A DNA stretch of 64,000 nt from Chinchilla lanigera (GCF_000276665.1 NW_004955473.1:10575847-10639846); one strand, 5' to 3'; positions 23,031 through 35,428 are shown, numbered from the stretch's first letter. Notes: generated by a model from the sequence alone, not told the origin. Numbers and translations are program-made.

Positions 23031-23789
23031 TAAGATATGCTCGTTTTTATATATACTGCATTTGCCCTTTTTTTTTTAACCAAGTGGGGGTATAAACATT
23101 AGTGGTCATTTAGCACAATACATAGCACATAGGAAACAGGGCCTCCCCCATGGAGAGCACAAAAGTCAGTTGGGTATGAGGATGGCACACCCTCCCTCAT
23201 GCATTTCAGAAACTGCCTTTGAAGCAGAGTAAAATTCTAGGTTACCAAGAAACAAATGATTCTTTGCCTTTAACTACATTCTCTCAAATGGAGTCTTAAA
23301 AAATATTAAGAGGTTCTTCAGAAAGAATTTTCTACCAAACACAGACTTAAGTGACCTGCAGAATTCATGTATTTTTATGTTTTGCACATAGCAATTCTGT
23401 GCACTATTTCACTTTAAAAGATAATTCTGCTAAAATATTTTTAAAGCCCTACGCATAAGGAAAAGAGACAAATACGCAGGAAAACATGGGTTCACATCTT
23501 TGCCTAACTTTTAATCCATTTTGTTAAATCCCTCATAGTGCTTCCTTTCATAGTGTAAAAGCAAGTAAGATGGATTATAAATTCTGAGGTTCCTTGTAAT
23601 TCTGCCATTCTGTAAGCCACAAAAACTAAATGGCTTTTTGAATGCACTCATACTACCAATTATTTAACTATGCAAAATCTTATTTAAACAGATTGGGTTG
23701 ATTAAAATTTGAGTCCTGCCATGAAGGTAGCAAATAAGCCAGCAGGAATATCTTTGCTTTATTTCCCTTCCAGCTCTCTTGATGTATGA
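23031..23789. other. Unassigned intergenic sequence
   Basis: No gene or clear repeat was seen. There is a T-run at 23070-23080. Confidence 0.35.
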
Positions 23790-24215
23790 TTGAAAAATAA
23801 AAATTTTATGTATTTAATGTGTAAAACATATTGTTTTGATATATGTATATATTTTGAAGTGATTACTACAATCAAGCTAATTAACATAACCATAGTTACA
23901 ATTTTTAAGTGTGAACACTTAAGATGTTATCTTAACAAATTTCAAGCATACATTATGTATAGTCACCATGCTATATATTTGATATTCAGCATGTATTTAA
24001 TAACTGAAAGTTCATACCATTTGACTCCAAATCCCCAAACCCTAAGTTCTTCGAAACCACCTTTCTATTAATTTCTACTATGAATTTGACTTTATCACAT
24101 TCCACATCTCATTTAAAGTGAAATCATTCAGTATGTCTGGCTTATTTCACTAAACGTATGGTTCTCCAGGTTCATTCATGTTACAGATGGAAGGATTTCC
24201 TTCTTTTTAAAGATT
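23790..24215 (-). mobile_element. Old L1M-type 3' UTR, antisense
   Basis: Phrases such as 'gtgattactacaatcaagctaattaacat', 'gaacacttaagatgttatcttaacaaatttcaagcatac' and 'actgaaagttcatacc' are typical of antisense mammalian L1M 3' ends. Confidence 0.75.
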
Positions 24216-24227
24216 CTTGCTCTTGGG

Positions 24228-24296
24228 CTGGAGATATACTAGTGTGGTAGAGCACTTGCCTAACATTTGTGGGCCCAGTACTGAAAAAAAAAATTG
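24228..24296 (+). mobile_element. Old ID-like SINE
   Basis: The sequence reads 'gggctggagatatactagtgtggtagagcacttgcctaac' with an A-tail. Confidence 0.75.
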
Positions 24297-24340
24297 TTGC
24301 TGTTGTCATTTAAGTTCTAATTACAATTATATATATTCTT

Positions 24341-24430
24341 TGTTTTGTTTTATTCTGGTACCAGGAATCGAACTCACGACCTCACGCTTGCCAGGCAGGC
24401 GCTGTGCCGCTGAGCTAAATCCCCAGCCCC
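24341..24430 (-). mobile_element. ID-like SINE, young, with 19-bp target duplication
   Basis: This is an antisense ID ('ggtaccaggaatcgaactcacgacc...gctgagctaaatccccagcccc') flanked by tacaattatatatattctt at 24322-24340 and 24431-24449. Confidence 0.95.
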
Positions 24431-24856
24431 TACAATTATATATATTCTTAAAACAGGGATAAATTAAGTGGTCCTCCAAAACCACCATATATTGCCTATG
24501 TATATCACCTCAGGCTGTCTGTTTGGTATCAGGAACAGGATGCTAGCCTGTTTTAGATCTTTTTCCACAGACCAAATTATCCTAACATAAATAATTCTCT
24601 TTCTTTCATTCTCCCTCCATCCCTTCCTTCCTTCCTTTTTTTATTTCAACATTTTGCTATGGAAAATCTCAAACACACAGGTGATAAGTATTTTATAACG
24701 AACAGTTCACATACTCATCACTGGATCCTATATAAAACTAACATTTTAACGACGTCTCATCTATAAGTTAACCCTATTTAATACATTTTAAGTTAAACAT
24801 ATCAGAATCTTTTGCACCTAAACACTTCAGTATACAGCTTAACTATAGTTTTTGTT

Positions 24857-24934
24857 TTCTGTGGTGCTGGGATTGAACCTAGGGCCTCACAAATTCTGAA
24901 CAGGTGCTCTATAACTGAGCTACATGCCCAGCCC
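24857..24934 (-). mobile_element. ID-like SINE, minus strand
   Basis: The plus strand reads 'ggtgctgggattgaacctagggcctcac...ctataactgagctacatgcccagccc'. Confidence 0.85.
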
Positions 24935-25689
24935 TATAGTTAAATTTTTATTGTTTTTGTTATCAGATAAAATGTGTGAAAGTGAACGAATCTCAAGTGT
25001 AGGGGGCTTGAGTTACACAGGTCAAAACTTATGTTGTAGAACATTATCATCTCACAGAAAGTTCTTCCAACTCTCTTCAGTCAATTCTGGCCTCTGTACT
25101 CCAGAGTCAACCACTGTTATGACTTTTTCCCACCATATAAGTTTCACCTGTCTTAGCACTTTATATAAATGAAATTATACAGTACATACTCTTCTGCATC
25201 TGAGTTTTTTCATTCAGTATAATCTCTTTGAGATGTGTTCTCTGTGTTGTATGGTAGCTCATTCCTTTTTATTGCTGAATCATTCTATTGTATAAATTCA
25301 CCTCAACTTATCTGTCAATTTTTCTGTTGATGGAACTTGAGTTATTTCCAGCTTAGGATAAAGATGCACTAAACATTCTTCTACAAACCATTTTGTGGAC
25401 ATGTGCTTTCAAATGTCTTGCATAAGCACCTTGGAGTGGAATTACTGGATCACAGGGTATGTGTATGTTTAGCTTAATAAGAAACTGCCAGACCAGAACT
25501 TTGAGAATTTCACTTGTTCCACAAGTATGGCATCTTGTGGTTTTAGTACTGCTAGCCATTCTGGTAGGTACGCAGTATTGTGTCATTAATTTCCACCTTC
25601 CCTTAAGACAAATAGTTGAACACGTTTTTTTATGTGCTTGTCATTTTTATCTTCCATTGTGAAATGTGTTCAAATCTTTTGTCTATTTT

Positions 25690-25965
25690 TTAAAATTGCT
25701 TTAGTCCATGTTTGCAGCACGTTTGCATTCCTTGTGTGGTGCGGGTACATGTACATAGCATATTTCAATTTTTTCTTCATCTCCTTTCCCTGCCCCTTCC
25801 TCCATTTCTTGGTCCCTGTAGCCTTCCCATGTGCAAAAGATCTATTTCCCTATTTCCTATTATCTATCTTTTATTTTGTTCTTTATTAATATTTTGGGTT
25901 TATAATATAAGAGAAACCATGGATATTTAAGCTTGTGTGTCTGATTTATGACCCTTTTTTAGGTA
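25690..25965 (-). mobile_element. 5'-truncated L1 3' end (type I), minus strand
   Basis: The antisense common 3' UTR includes 'gtacatgtacatagcat', the C/T-rich counterpart of the purine tract, 'cttttattttgttctttatt' and 'tataagagaaaccatggatatttaagcttg'. It lies inside the older antisense L1. Confidence 0.85.
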
Positions 25966-26340
25966 TTTATTTCACACAGAGTTGTTACTTCTTTGCACAT
26001 TTTAGATACCAGACATTTTTCATACATTTCATGCCATTTTTTTCCAGTCTGTGGCTTGCCTATATATTTTCTTAATGATGTCATTTCAATAGCACAAATT
26101 TTAAATTTTGATGAAGTCTAGTTTACAGCTTTTTCTCTGACATTTATCTGGATCCTAAGAAAATACGTATTTCCAAATCAAAAAGATACTGTCCTATCTT
26201 TGCTTGTAAAAACTTTATAATTTTAGTTTTCACGATGGAATATATAATTCACATCAACTTATTTCTTGAGCATAGTAAGATATAGGTTGAACTTAAATTT
26301 TTTCATATAATTACCCAGTTATTCCAACACTATTTTATTC

Positions 26341-26819
26341 AGTAAGCAAGAATGAACATAAAATAAGCTTAGTATGAAATATGTAAAGCCTATGTGGGAA
26401 CATGTTACTCCTGGAAGACACAAAAAGAGGTGAACACATTGGAAGATTTCTACTGTTCTTAGATAGAACAGTTCAGCATCACCAGTCCTTTATTTTTCCT
26501 GTACGAAAAAATAAGCATGCTACCATACATTGCAATAAATTGAAAAGGAAATTCTATTTGGGGTGTTAAAGCAGATTACAAAACATTTATAACTAAAATA
26601 ATGTGGCTGTGCCTATATGAAGACACAGGCAGACTAGTGAAACAAAATAAAGTCTGGAAATATATACCAATGATATAAGGAAATTTAGCAGATGATAAAG
26701 GTGGATGAAGGTGACATTTCAAATTATCCGAAAGGATTAATTTTTTGTAGTGGGGGGATAAAGTTCAGAGGTGCTCTATCAGAGCTTTTTTTTGCTATCA
26801 CTGAGCTTTATCCCAGACC

Positions 26820-26820
<1 letters not shown>
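26341..26820. other. Mostly unassigned; possible L1 remnant
   Basis: The region is AT-rich. From about 26560 it may be the start of the plus-strand L1M seen from 26970 ('acaaaataaagtctggaaatatatacc'). There is no gene. Confidence 0.35.
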
Positions 26821-26821
<1 letters not shown>

Positions 26822-26856
<35 letters not shown>

Positions 26857-26964
26857 TTGAGACAGGGTCTTACTAAGCTGCCCAGGCTAATCTTGAATTT
26901 GCAATCCTCCTGCCTCAGCCTCGTGGGTAGCTGGGCTTACAGGCACGTGCCAGTAACCTGGCTC
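26822..26964 (-). mobile_element. B1-like SINE, minus strand, with (ATT)n at its tail
   Basis: The (ATT)12 microsatellite at 26822-26857 is the expanded antisense tail. It is followed by 'gagacagggtcttactaagctgcccaggct...caatcctcctgcctcagcctcg'. Confidence 0.88.
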
Positions 26965-26969
26965 AAAAG

Positions 26970-27095
26970 AGGACTTTTTAAATAAACAGTGCTGGATATC
27001 AATGTGGAAAAAGATAAAATTATATTTAAATCTCATGCCATACAAAATAAATTTTGAATGGAACAGATATATGAAACAAGACATTAAACAGTGTT

Positions 27096-27128
<33 letters not shown>

Positions 27129-28030
27129 GTCTTTTTGAGACAGGGTCTCGCTATGCGGTTCAGGCTGGCTTTGAGCTCACTTTGTAGCCTAGGCTGGTCT
27201 CGAACTTGCAAGGATCCTCCTGCCTCAGCCTCCCGAGTTCTGGGATTACAGGCATGCACCACCATGCCCAGCTTAAACAGTTCAAATCACAGAACAAAAT
27301 TTAGGTGAATTCCTTAGGTGAATACCTGCTGGAAAAGGCTTTGTAATTGCACATCAAAATCCAGATGTAATAACAGATTAACATTATTTGACCACACTGA
27401 AGTTTTCAAAAACCTTCACAGGGCAAAGCAGCATAAGCAAACTCAAAGACATAATGACAAAATGGGAGAAAGTATCTGCAACATATATATCAGATAAAAA
27501 GCAGTATCTAAAGAACTCTTAAAAATTGATGCAAAAATGCCAAAAAGCTAAGAGAAAAATAAACAACATGAAGAGATAACTCACAGAAAAGACATAAAAA
27601 TGGTCCTGAAGAAACATAAATATGTTCAACCCCACAGTAACAGAAATGAAAATTAAAACTACACTGAGATAAAAACTTTGCAGTTTTCAGGTTGGCAAGA
27701 TTAAAAAGATGACACATTTAGTCTGTGAGGCTGTATAGAAATAAGCACTTATATATTCAGTACCATATGCTGATGGGAATGCAAATTAGGACAACCCCTA
27801 GAGAGGGGAGAACTGGCAAACTATAACAGAAATACACAGGCTACTTCTAAAGAATTCCATTTCTAGAAATTTGTGCTGAAGATACATCTTCTAAAATACA
27901 AAACTACATTCATTGTAGCATTTCTTTTGTAAATGAAAAGGAATAAAAGCAACCTAAATGTGTACACATAGGAAAGTAGTTAAACTATAGCATAATAACC
28001 AAATTTTAGTTTCTAACATACTGTTGTCTG
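26970..28030 (+). mobile_element. Old L1M-type ORF2 end, plus strand, interrupted by B1
   Basis: Late ORF2 phrases appear at 26975-27085 and 27300-27960 ('gcaaactcaaagacataatgac', 'gaagaaacataaatatgttcaacc', 'gaatgcaaattaggacaacccc'). It is heavily decayed. Confidence 0.65.
27090..27274 (-). mobile_element. B1-like SINE, minus strand, with (GTT)n tail and 9-bp target duplication
   Basis: The (GTT)n tail at 27096-27127 is followed by 'gagacagggtctcgctatgcgg...ctcctgcctcagcctcccgag'. Copies of ttaaacagt flank it. Confidence 0.92.
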
Positions 28031-29587
28031 ATAAAAGGAACTTAGGCTCCATGGAGAAATGGTTCATTGCAGAGCTGGGGCAGGGAAAATACAAGAGCCT
28101 GGAAGATATTGAGGTACAAAAAAAGTATGGGAGCAGGAGCAGTTCGAAAGACACAGAAACCAGTTTGAAGTACCTGTTAGTCCTTACTGACATAAATGTA
28201 GTAATTTAGGCAAGAAATATCAAAAGTGGAAGTTAGAAGAGTTACAGGACATTTACATAGATTCAAAGTATCTCACCACAAGATACCCATTATCAAGAAA
28301 AATGTCATAACTTCTCAGAGAAAGCCAGCATCACCACTATCAAGTACAGTAACCAAAATTTAAATCACCCGTAATGGGACAGATCAGCACCATGCTCCTG
28401 CTGCTATCATGCACTGAGAAAGGCACACTGTTACTTAGGTAGTAGTCCTGCCAAAAGTGCATGGCCTGAATCTGTCTCGTGATGAAGAGATATTAGGCGA
28501 GCCCAATTTGATGGGCATTCCACAAACTGGCCTGTACTATTCAAAAAGTGTCAATATCATGAAAGACAAAGGCTAAGGAATGGTTCCAGATTATGAGAGA
28601 TTAAAGAGGCTTGATATTTAAATACTATACATCATCATGAATTAGTTCCTAGATAAAAAAATTTCTCTTGATATAAAGAACACTAGCTGAAGTATAGGAA
28701 AGATCTAAGGTCTACAGATTAAGTAACAGCACTGTATCAATGTTAATTGCATCATTTTGTTAATTATACTGTGGTGATATAACTAAATACACTAGTATAT
28801 TTAGAAAATACATATAATGTATTTAGGACTGATGGGGCATCACGTCTGTAACATACCCCTAGAAATTTCAGAAACACTGGTACACAGTGAGAAAGAGTGA
28901 TAAATATAGTAAAATGTTAACACATGAAGGATGTGGGTTAAAGGTATAAAGGAATTACTTAGTAATTCTTGCACCTTTTCTGTTAAGTCTGAAATTATTT
29001 CTGAATAAAACATTTAATATATAAACTTTTTTAAAAACTGAAAATAAATATTGAACTCTAGTAACTTATATGCCTGCTAGGAAAAACTTAACAGAAAAAA
29101 ACAGAACTACCCACTGTCTCCCTGTGTCCTCGGATGACCACACAGAAGAGGATAGACATCCTAACCTAGAATAGCTTCCTGGAGTTTGAGAAAAACAAAA
29201 AAAGGTCTCTTATTTGTATGCCATCCTGTTGGTTCTTCTATCAGCAGCTTATTCTGTATCATTTAGCAGACCGTGCACCTTAAAATGGATGCTGCAAAAC
29301 AGAATCAATTATTTGGTACTGCCTAATTCAGAAATCACCATGGTGGATAATGGAAAAAGAAAACCTTCCAGAAGAAAGATAAGGAAAAACAGGATGTCTC
29401 ATCCAGAGAGCAGAACCAAAAGTGACCAAAATAATTCCTTGATTTCCAGGACAAGTTTTCTCAACCTATCTCTAGAAGCATTCATATGAACTAGTGATTG
29501 CTTTGTTCTCCATTCTTTCTTTTCTTCCCAGAATGTCAGACACTGTGGTTACTCTGGCCATCCTCTACCACTCTCCACGAGGTATAC
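28031..29587. other. Unassigned, possibly old L1 3' end
   Basis: 28640-29030 resembles a common old L1-linked 3' UTR ('gttaattatactgtggtgatataac'). The rest shows no gene or clear repeat. Confidence 0.35.
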
Positions 29588-29778
29588 TATGATTTGAATG
29601 TGGGTCCCCTCCAAAACAGTATTAAGTGGATCCTTTTAGGGGTGATTAGGTCATGAGGACTCCATCATCATGGGTAGGAATAGCACCGCTATAAAAGAGC
29701 AAGTTCTTCCCATCTTGTTTGCTTGCCCCTCTGCCTTCTACCATGGGATGACATAGCAAGAAGACCTTCACCACACCC

Positions 29779-29995
29779 CTTGCTGTGGTGCACAGCTGTA
29801 ATCCTGGTACTTAAGAAGCTGAGGAAGGGGCTGGGGATTTAGCTCAGCGGCAAAGCACCTGCCTGGCAAGCGCAAGGTCGTGAGTTCGGTTCCTGGTACC
29901 GGAGAAAAATCAAAAAAAAAAAAAAAAAGCTGAGGAAGGAAGACTGCAAATCTGAAGTCAGGCTGGGCAATTTAGTAATATCCTGTCAGACAGAA
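29779..29995 (+). mobile_element. B1-like SINE split by a young ID element
   Basis: The B1 left part is 29779-29826 ('gctgtggtgcacagctgtaatcctgg') and the right part is 29931-29995 ('caggctgggcaatttagtaatatcctgtc'), separated by the ID insertion. Confidence 0.82.
29827..29926 (+). mobile_element. ID-like SINE, young, nested in B1
   Basis: This is a full-length ID with A-tail. The flanks carry agctgaggaagg before and after it, which proves insertion into the B1. Confidence 0.93.
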
Positions 29996-30095
29996 AGAGA
30001 AGGAAAAAGAGAAAGAGAGGGAGAAGGGAGGGAGAGAGGGAGGGAGAGAAAAAGAGGGAGGGAGGGAGAGCGCATGAGAGAAAGCAAGCAAGCAA
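29990..30095 (+). repeat. GA-rich simple repeat
   Basis: A run of about 100 purines (gagagaggga type units) lies at the B1 tail. Confidence 0.9.
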
Positions 30096-30097
30096 AG

Positions 30098-30165
30098 CAG
30101 GGGATTTAGGTAAGTGGTAGAGCTCTACTGGATTGGATCCCCAGCACTGAAAAAAAAAAAAAGAA
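30098..30165 (+). mobile_element. ID-like SINE, old
   Basis: The sequence 'ggggatttaggtaagtggtagagctctactgg...gatccccagcactg' is followed by an A-tail. Confidence 0.75.
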
Positions 30166-30265
30166 AAGAAAAAAAGGCAGCCCTTATCACATGCTCGCAC
30201 TTTGATCTTAGGCTTTCCTTTGTCCAGAACTGAGGAAATAAAATTTATATTCTTCATAAATTCTC

Positions 30266-30700
30266 TCATCTCAGATATTATGCAGCAGCAGCAGTAGATT
30301 TAGAGAAGGTGTTAGAGGCTATCTATATCTGGATCTGCTAGAGAAGAGTGAGTATAGCCCAGAGAAAGTGGACTTGAACTGCATGTAGTTCATGGATAGG
30401 ACTTTGTGGCATTTCCCCCAGGGGAGGGAGTATGTCCTAAGAACAGCAAGGGGGATGCACAGAAGGGAAAGACTGAAGTAGAGACTGCCAATGATCTGCC
30501 AAAAAAACACTTTTGCTCTCTTCTTGGCTACATGGCCATATGATATGTCCCAGCACCCTTTCTCCAATGGAATCTGAACAGAAGTGACTGGTGCCACCTG
30601 CAACAATGCCCCCTGAAAACCTATCACATGCACTCCTCCATGATATTTGCCATCTCATGGGTTGAGATACTGACCCAACAATCTCGGAAGCCATGTGTTA
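30266..30700. other. Unassigned intergenic sequence
   Basis: Open frames of about 100 codons exist on the minus strand but have no recognisable domain. I take them as chance. Confidence 0.35.
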
Positions 30701-31268
30701 AAACTAGCAGGGCTGCCTAGCATTAAACGATGTCTTTCAACAACGTTATAGAAAAAAGGGTACATTAAAATCAAACTAAAAAATCAAAGACCAAAGAGAA
30801 GATCCTGGAGCAGCAATAGAAAAGCAGCATATAACCTATAGATTCACTAAGATTGGCAGCAGACACAACAGAAACTTAATAAGCCAGGAGAGAATGGGAA
30901 GATGCAATCAGTGTTGAAGGAAGAAAAAACCTAGCAACCAAGTACAATGCACCTAACAAAGCCGTCCATCAGAAATAAAGGAGATACATTTTCTCAAAAA
31001 GAGGCAGTTCATTACCACCAGGACTTTTACAAGAAATCTTAACAGCAGTTCAAGATGAAGGAACATGATGCTAATTAGTAACATGAAAACATATGAGTAT
31101 AAAACTAATAAAGGCATACATTAAGTTCATAATAATACTATAATGATGGTGTATCAGTTCATCTTCATATGAGAGTTAAAAGAAAAAAGTTGGAAATATT
31201 AGAAAAATCTGTTATGGGAAACATGGTATGAAAAGATGTAAATGGTGAGATCAAAACCAAACTGTCAG

Positions 31269-31367
31269 GGGCTGGGGATTTAGCTCAGCGGCAAAGCGCC
31301 TGCCTGGCAAGCGCAAGGTCGTGAGTTCGGTTCCTAGTACCGGAGAAAAACCAAAAAAAAAAAAAAA
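31269..31367 (+). mobile_element. ID-like SINE, young, full length
   Basis: Box A TAGCTCAGCGGC and box B GTTCGGTTCC are intact, with a pure A-tail. The flanking copies of aaactgtcag are at the left and right ends. Confidence 0.93.
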
Positions 31368-31457
31368 CAAACTGTCAGATGGAAGATTAAAACTATAGAC
31401 TTTTTGATGTGATCAAAGCTGGTATCTGCTTAAAATAGCCTATTACAACTATGTTTT

Positions 31458-31535
31458 AACTTTTTGGTACCAAGAATAGAACTTAGGACCTTGTGCTTGT
31501 CAGGCAGGTGCTGCATAACTGTTTTACATAAGCCT
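31458..31535 (-). mobile_element. ID-like SINE, minus strand, old
   Basis: The plus strand reads 'ttggtaccaagaatagaacttaggaccttgtgcttgtcaggcagg'. Confidence 0.8.
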
Positions 31536-32519
31536 CATGATAACCATGAAGCAAAAAGCTATAAAGGCATACCTCATCATACTGCACTTCATACATTTCC
31601 TGCTTTTTTTTAACAAATGGAAGAGTTGTGACATGGCATCAAGAGAATCTAACAGAGAATCTAATTTTCCAACAATTCAGATGACCGTTAGTATTTTTAG
31701 TAATAAAGTGTATTTTAAGTATGTAGTTTGAAAAAAATAATGCTATTATATACTAAAAAGACTGTTGTATACAGTGCAATGATAAATTATAGGTACAATG
31801 AGAAACCAAATAGTTTACATGACTTGTTTTACTGCAATATTTGCTATATTTTGGCATTTTGGAACCAAGCCCATGATAATCTCTGAAACATGCCTGTTAA
31901 GCCACAAAGACAGCAAAAGAGAAAGGAACAAGACAACCAGAAAAAATTACCAAAATGGCAGTAGTCTTTACCTATGAAATATTACCCTGAATGTACATGG
32001 ATTACACTTTCTAATCTAAATACATACAGTGGCTCGACGGATAAGAAAGACCTGACTATATGCTGACTATAAGGACTCACTTCACCTTTAAAGACACACA
32101 TGGACTAAAAGTCAAAGGACAGAAAAAGGTATTTCATGAAAGTGGAAACCTAAAGGAATAGGTATAGATATATGTATTAGCTAAATTAGACTTTTACAAG
32201 TTGTAAAAAGAGACAAGGAAGGTCAATATATAATGATAAGGGGATGAATTTACCAGAAGACCACCACAATTGTAAATGTATCTGCATCCAACATCACAGC
32301 ACCTGCTCAAGACGTAAAGTAACAAGTCAAAGCAGATCAAAATTAAGAGAAAACTATAGTATATTAATAGTAGAGGACTTTAATAACTTGCAGCAATGAA
32401 CAGATAATCTAGAAGGAAAAGCAATCCAGGCACATTAGTCTTAAACTATACAACAGACAAAACAGGCATATGCAGAATAGTCCATAAAATTACTTTGGTA
32501 ATTATTTCTGTAAAGAGGC

Positions 32520-33228
32520 ATAAAAACTATGTTCACAGCTGGGAGTGTAAATTGGAACAACCACTATGGAAAGTAGTATTGAGATTCCTCAAAAAACTAA
32601 AACTAGAGGTCCCATTTGACCCAGTTATTCCCCTTCTACATGTCTATCTGAAAGAGTTAAAGTTATCATACCATAGTAACACATGCATATCTATGTTTAC
32701 AGAAGCACAATTTATAATACATAATCTCGGAAACAGCCCATATGAACAGCAACAGATGCATGCATAGAAAAAATGTATTTATATACAATACAGTACTACT
32801 ATGCTATAAAGAAAGATAAACTTGAGGCACTTTTAGGTAAATGCATGTACTTTAAGACCATAATCTTAAATGAAATAAATCAGACAAATAAGTTTAAATA
32901 TCTCATTGTTTCTCTTGTGTGAGAAACCCAAAGTACAAATAAGGAGCTAAATGGATGATACCTGCTAGGAAGTAAGAAGAATTTGGTCAAATGGGAAGGG
33001 GAACAAGGGAGTGGGGAGGAGGAGGAAAGGAAGGAAAAAGAAAACAAGAGAATGGAAGACAATACGTAAACAAAGCTTGTATAAATGAGGACAGAAAGAA
33101 GAGTTGAAGGGAGGGGAGGTGAAAAGCACAAAAGAAGGATTAAGATGTGTTATATACATGTACAAATCCCCCGTGGGGAATGTGGTCATTAAGTACGACA
33201 AACATGTATTAATAAAAATAAAATTTTA
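32520..33228 (+). mobile_element. 5'-truncated L1: ORF2 end plus type I 3' UTR
   Basis: ORF2 end phrases ('gggagtgtaaattggaacaacc', 'gttattccccttctacatg') lead into 'tctcattgtttctcttgtgtgagaaaccc', the purine-rich tract, and the end 'catgtattaataaaaataaaa'. Confidence 0.9.
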
Positions 33229-33440
33229 AAAACATAACAGACAACTTTCTAAGTATGGGAAAATAATTTAATATACAGATAAGCAAAGAATGTACAACAT
33301 CAAGTGGCCACAATAAGAAAAGAATCTCTCCATGACACATCATAGTCAAAATCCCGTAAGGACAGAATATTAAAAGATGTTAGAGAAAAGCAACAAATCA
33401 CTTATGAAGGTACACCTATTAGAATTATGGCAGACTTCTG

Positions 33441-33829
33441 GAAATCTGGGGTGAAGGAAAAGAGAAACTGCGGTGAGGGAAAAGAGAAAAGAAAGAAGGG
33501 GAAATTATGTATGTATGGATGGGTGGATGTATATACAGGATAGCTAACATAGTTGTATTACTAACTTCTATCACTTTACTGAAAGGAACAGTCAATGATT
33601 ACTTATTTGATCAATCTTGCATGTCTCTATTTGTTTTCCTGAGAAAGCACTTTGAAGATACCAATACATAATACAACCACCACTGGTAATTTCCTACCAC
33701 TTTGTCTGTAACTCTGTTTTGCTTGTATTACTCTTATGCTACTTTGTAAATGGATGTCTGTTTGTTAACGTTTTCCTTCTTTTATTTTTAAAATAAATTT
33801 AAAAAATAAAAATAAATAAAAATTTAAAA
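33441..33829 (+). mobile_element. Type II L1 3' end, 389 bp, with 20-bp target duplication
   Basis: The insertion starts 'gaaatctggggtgaagg' and ends in 'ttttatttttaaaataaattt' plus an A-rich tail. It is flanked by the perfect duplication agaattatggcagacttctg at 33421-33440 and 33830-33849. Confidence 0.95.
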
Positions 33830-35348
33830 AGAATTATGGCAGACTTCTGAACACAAACCAGAAAGGCCAAGAGAACATGGACTAAAATATGTCAAATCCT
33901 AAAAGGAAATAATTTCTAGAATTGAGTTGTATATCCTGCAAAATTATCTTCCAAAATTGATGGAAAAAAAATGTCATTCCATGACAAAGAACACTTAAAG
34001 ATATTTATGACCACCAAACAAGCACGCCAAAAACTTCTCAAGGATGTCCTAGAGACAATGAAGCCTACAAAAAAGTCTTAATGTAGTAAATATGCTAAAC
34101 AGAGTGAAAAGTTAAGGAGAAGGGGAGGGAAGAAAAATCAGCAAAAGAAAAATGCAATGACAGGAATATATCAATACCTTTCAGTAATAACTCAATATGG
34201 GCAGTCTCAACTTCAAATTAAAAAATACACAGGCACACTGGATCAAAAAACAAAAGCCAACAGGATGCTGTATATAAGAAAAAAATTAATCCAAGCAGAA
34301 ATTCATAAACTTCAAATCAAAAGATGAAAAACAATATTTCATACAGCAAGAGCCTAAGAACAAGTGGGAGTACCTATCCTATTTCCAGACAGGTGGACTT
34401 CAAGTCAAAACTGATCAGAAAAGGCAAAGAAGGTCAATACATATTGAGTAAAGGAACAATTCAACAGGAAGAGATAATAATTGTAAATATATGCACCAAA
34501 CGCTAGCCAACTTCATAAAACAAACACTACTGGACATAAAAGATCAGATAAACACCAAGACAATCTTAGTAGGGGACCTCAATACACTACTATCTCAAAT
34601 AAATCACTTAGACAAAAAAAATAAATGAAGTACGAAAACTAAAACACACCTTCAAACAAATGGACTTAACAGATATCTAGAGTGTTCCACCCAACAACAG
34701 CAGAATATATATTCTTTTCATCAGCACATGGAACTTTTACCAAAATTGATCACATACTAGCCCATAAAGCATGAACAGATAAACACAAAAGAATCAAAAT
34801 AATCCCATGCATATTATCATACCACAGTGCAATAAACCAATTATCAATAAGAGAAACCACAGAAATTATGCCACCCATGGAGATTAAACAATACTTTCTT
34901 GAATAATCAATAGGTCACAGAAAAAATAAATGAAGAAACTAGACTATTACTAGAATCAAATGATAATGCCTGTATAACATACCAGAAGTTATGAGACACC
35001 TATGGGACAGCTTTACAGCCATGAATACTCACATCACAAAAACAGACTGGGCCTAAATAAATAATTAAATGATGCACTAAAAATAAGAACAATCCAAATC
35101 CAAAGTTAGTGCAAAGAGGAAAATTATAAAGATTGTGTAGAAATTAATGAAATCAAGACTAAAGAAAAATACAATCAATGAATTAAAGAGCTGGTTCTTT
35201 GAAACAATAAACAGATAAAACCCTTAGCTAATCTTACCGAAATAAGATAAGACCAATATCAATGCAACTAGAAATGAAAAAGGCAAAATCAAAAAGGATA
35301 CTACTGGTATTCAGAAAACTAGTAACTACTTCAAAAACCTGTACTCTA

Positions 35349-35428
35349 GCCGAGGATATAGCTCAGTGGCACAAGCACATGCCTGTCAAGTGCAAGGTCC
35401 TAAGTTACATTCCTGGTACAAGAAAACA
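35349..35428 (+). mobile_element. ID-like SINE, old
   Basis: The sequence 'gccgaggatatagctcagtggcacaagcac...aagtgcaaggtcc' has an (AAC)n tail. Confidence 0.85.

Larger units (their letters stand above)
24640..26340 (-). mobile_element. Old L1M-type, antisense, carrying an ID and a younger L1 3' end
   Basis: Antisense 3' UTR (24640-24840) and antisense ORF2 end (25140-25680: 'tctattgtataaattcacctc', 'ggagtggaattactggatcac') are followed, after an insertion, by more antisense sequence to 26340. An ID element (24857-24934, minus) interrupts it. Confidence 0.7.
29588..30265 (+). mobile_element. MST-like MaLR solo LTR, split by SINEs and GA-rich repeat
   Basis: LTR phrases are 'tatactatgatttgaatgtg', 'ggggtgattaggtcatgagg', 'ctaccatgggatgacatagcaagaagacc' (left part, 29588-29778) and 'gaactgaggaaataaaatttatattcttcataaattc' (right part, 30170-30265). 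Between them lie a B1 (29779-29995, itself split by an ID), a GA-rich tract and a second ID. No internal region or second LTR was seen. Confidence 0.78.
30701..32519 (+). mobile_element. Old L1/HAL1-type sequence, plus strand, with SINE insertions
   Basis: Phrases such as 'gaaacttaataagccaggagagaatgggaagatg', 'ctcacttcacctttaaagacacacatgg' and 'gacaaggaaggtcaatatataatg' fit L1 or half-L1 sequence. It is decayed, with no intact frame. Confidence 0.55.

Noticed and set aside
30319..30694. Two overlapping frames of 104 and 85 codons on the minus strand
   Set aside because: No domain, no splice context, and unassigned intergenic DNA; chance frames are likely.
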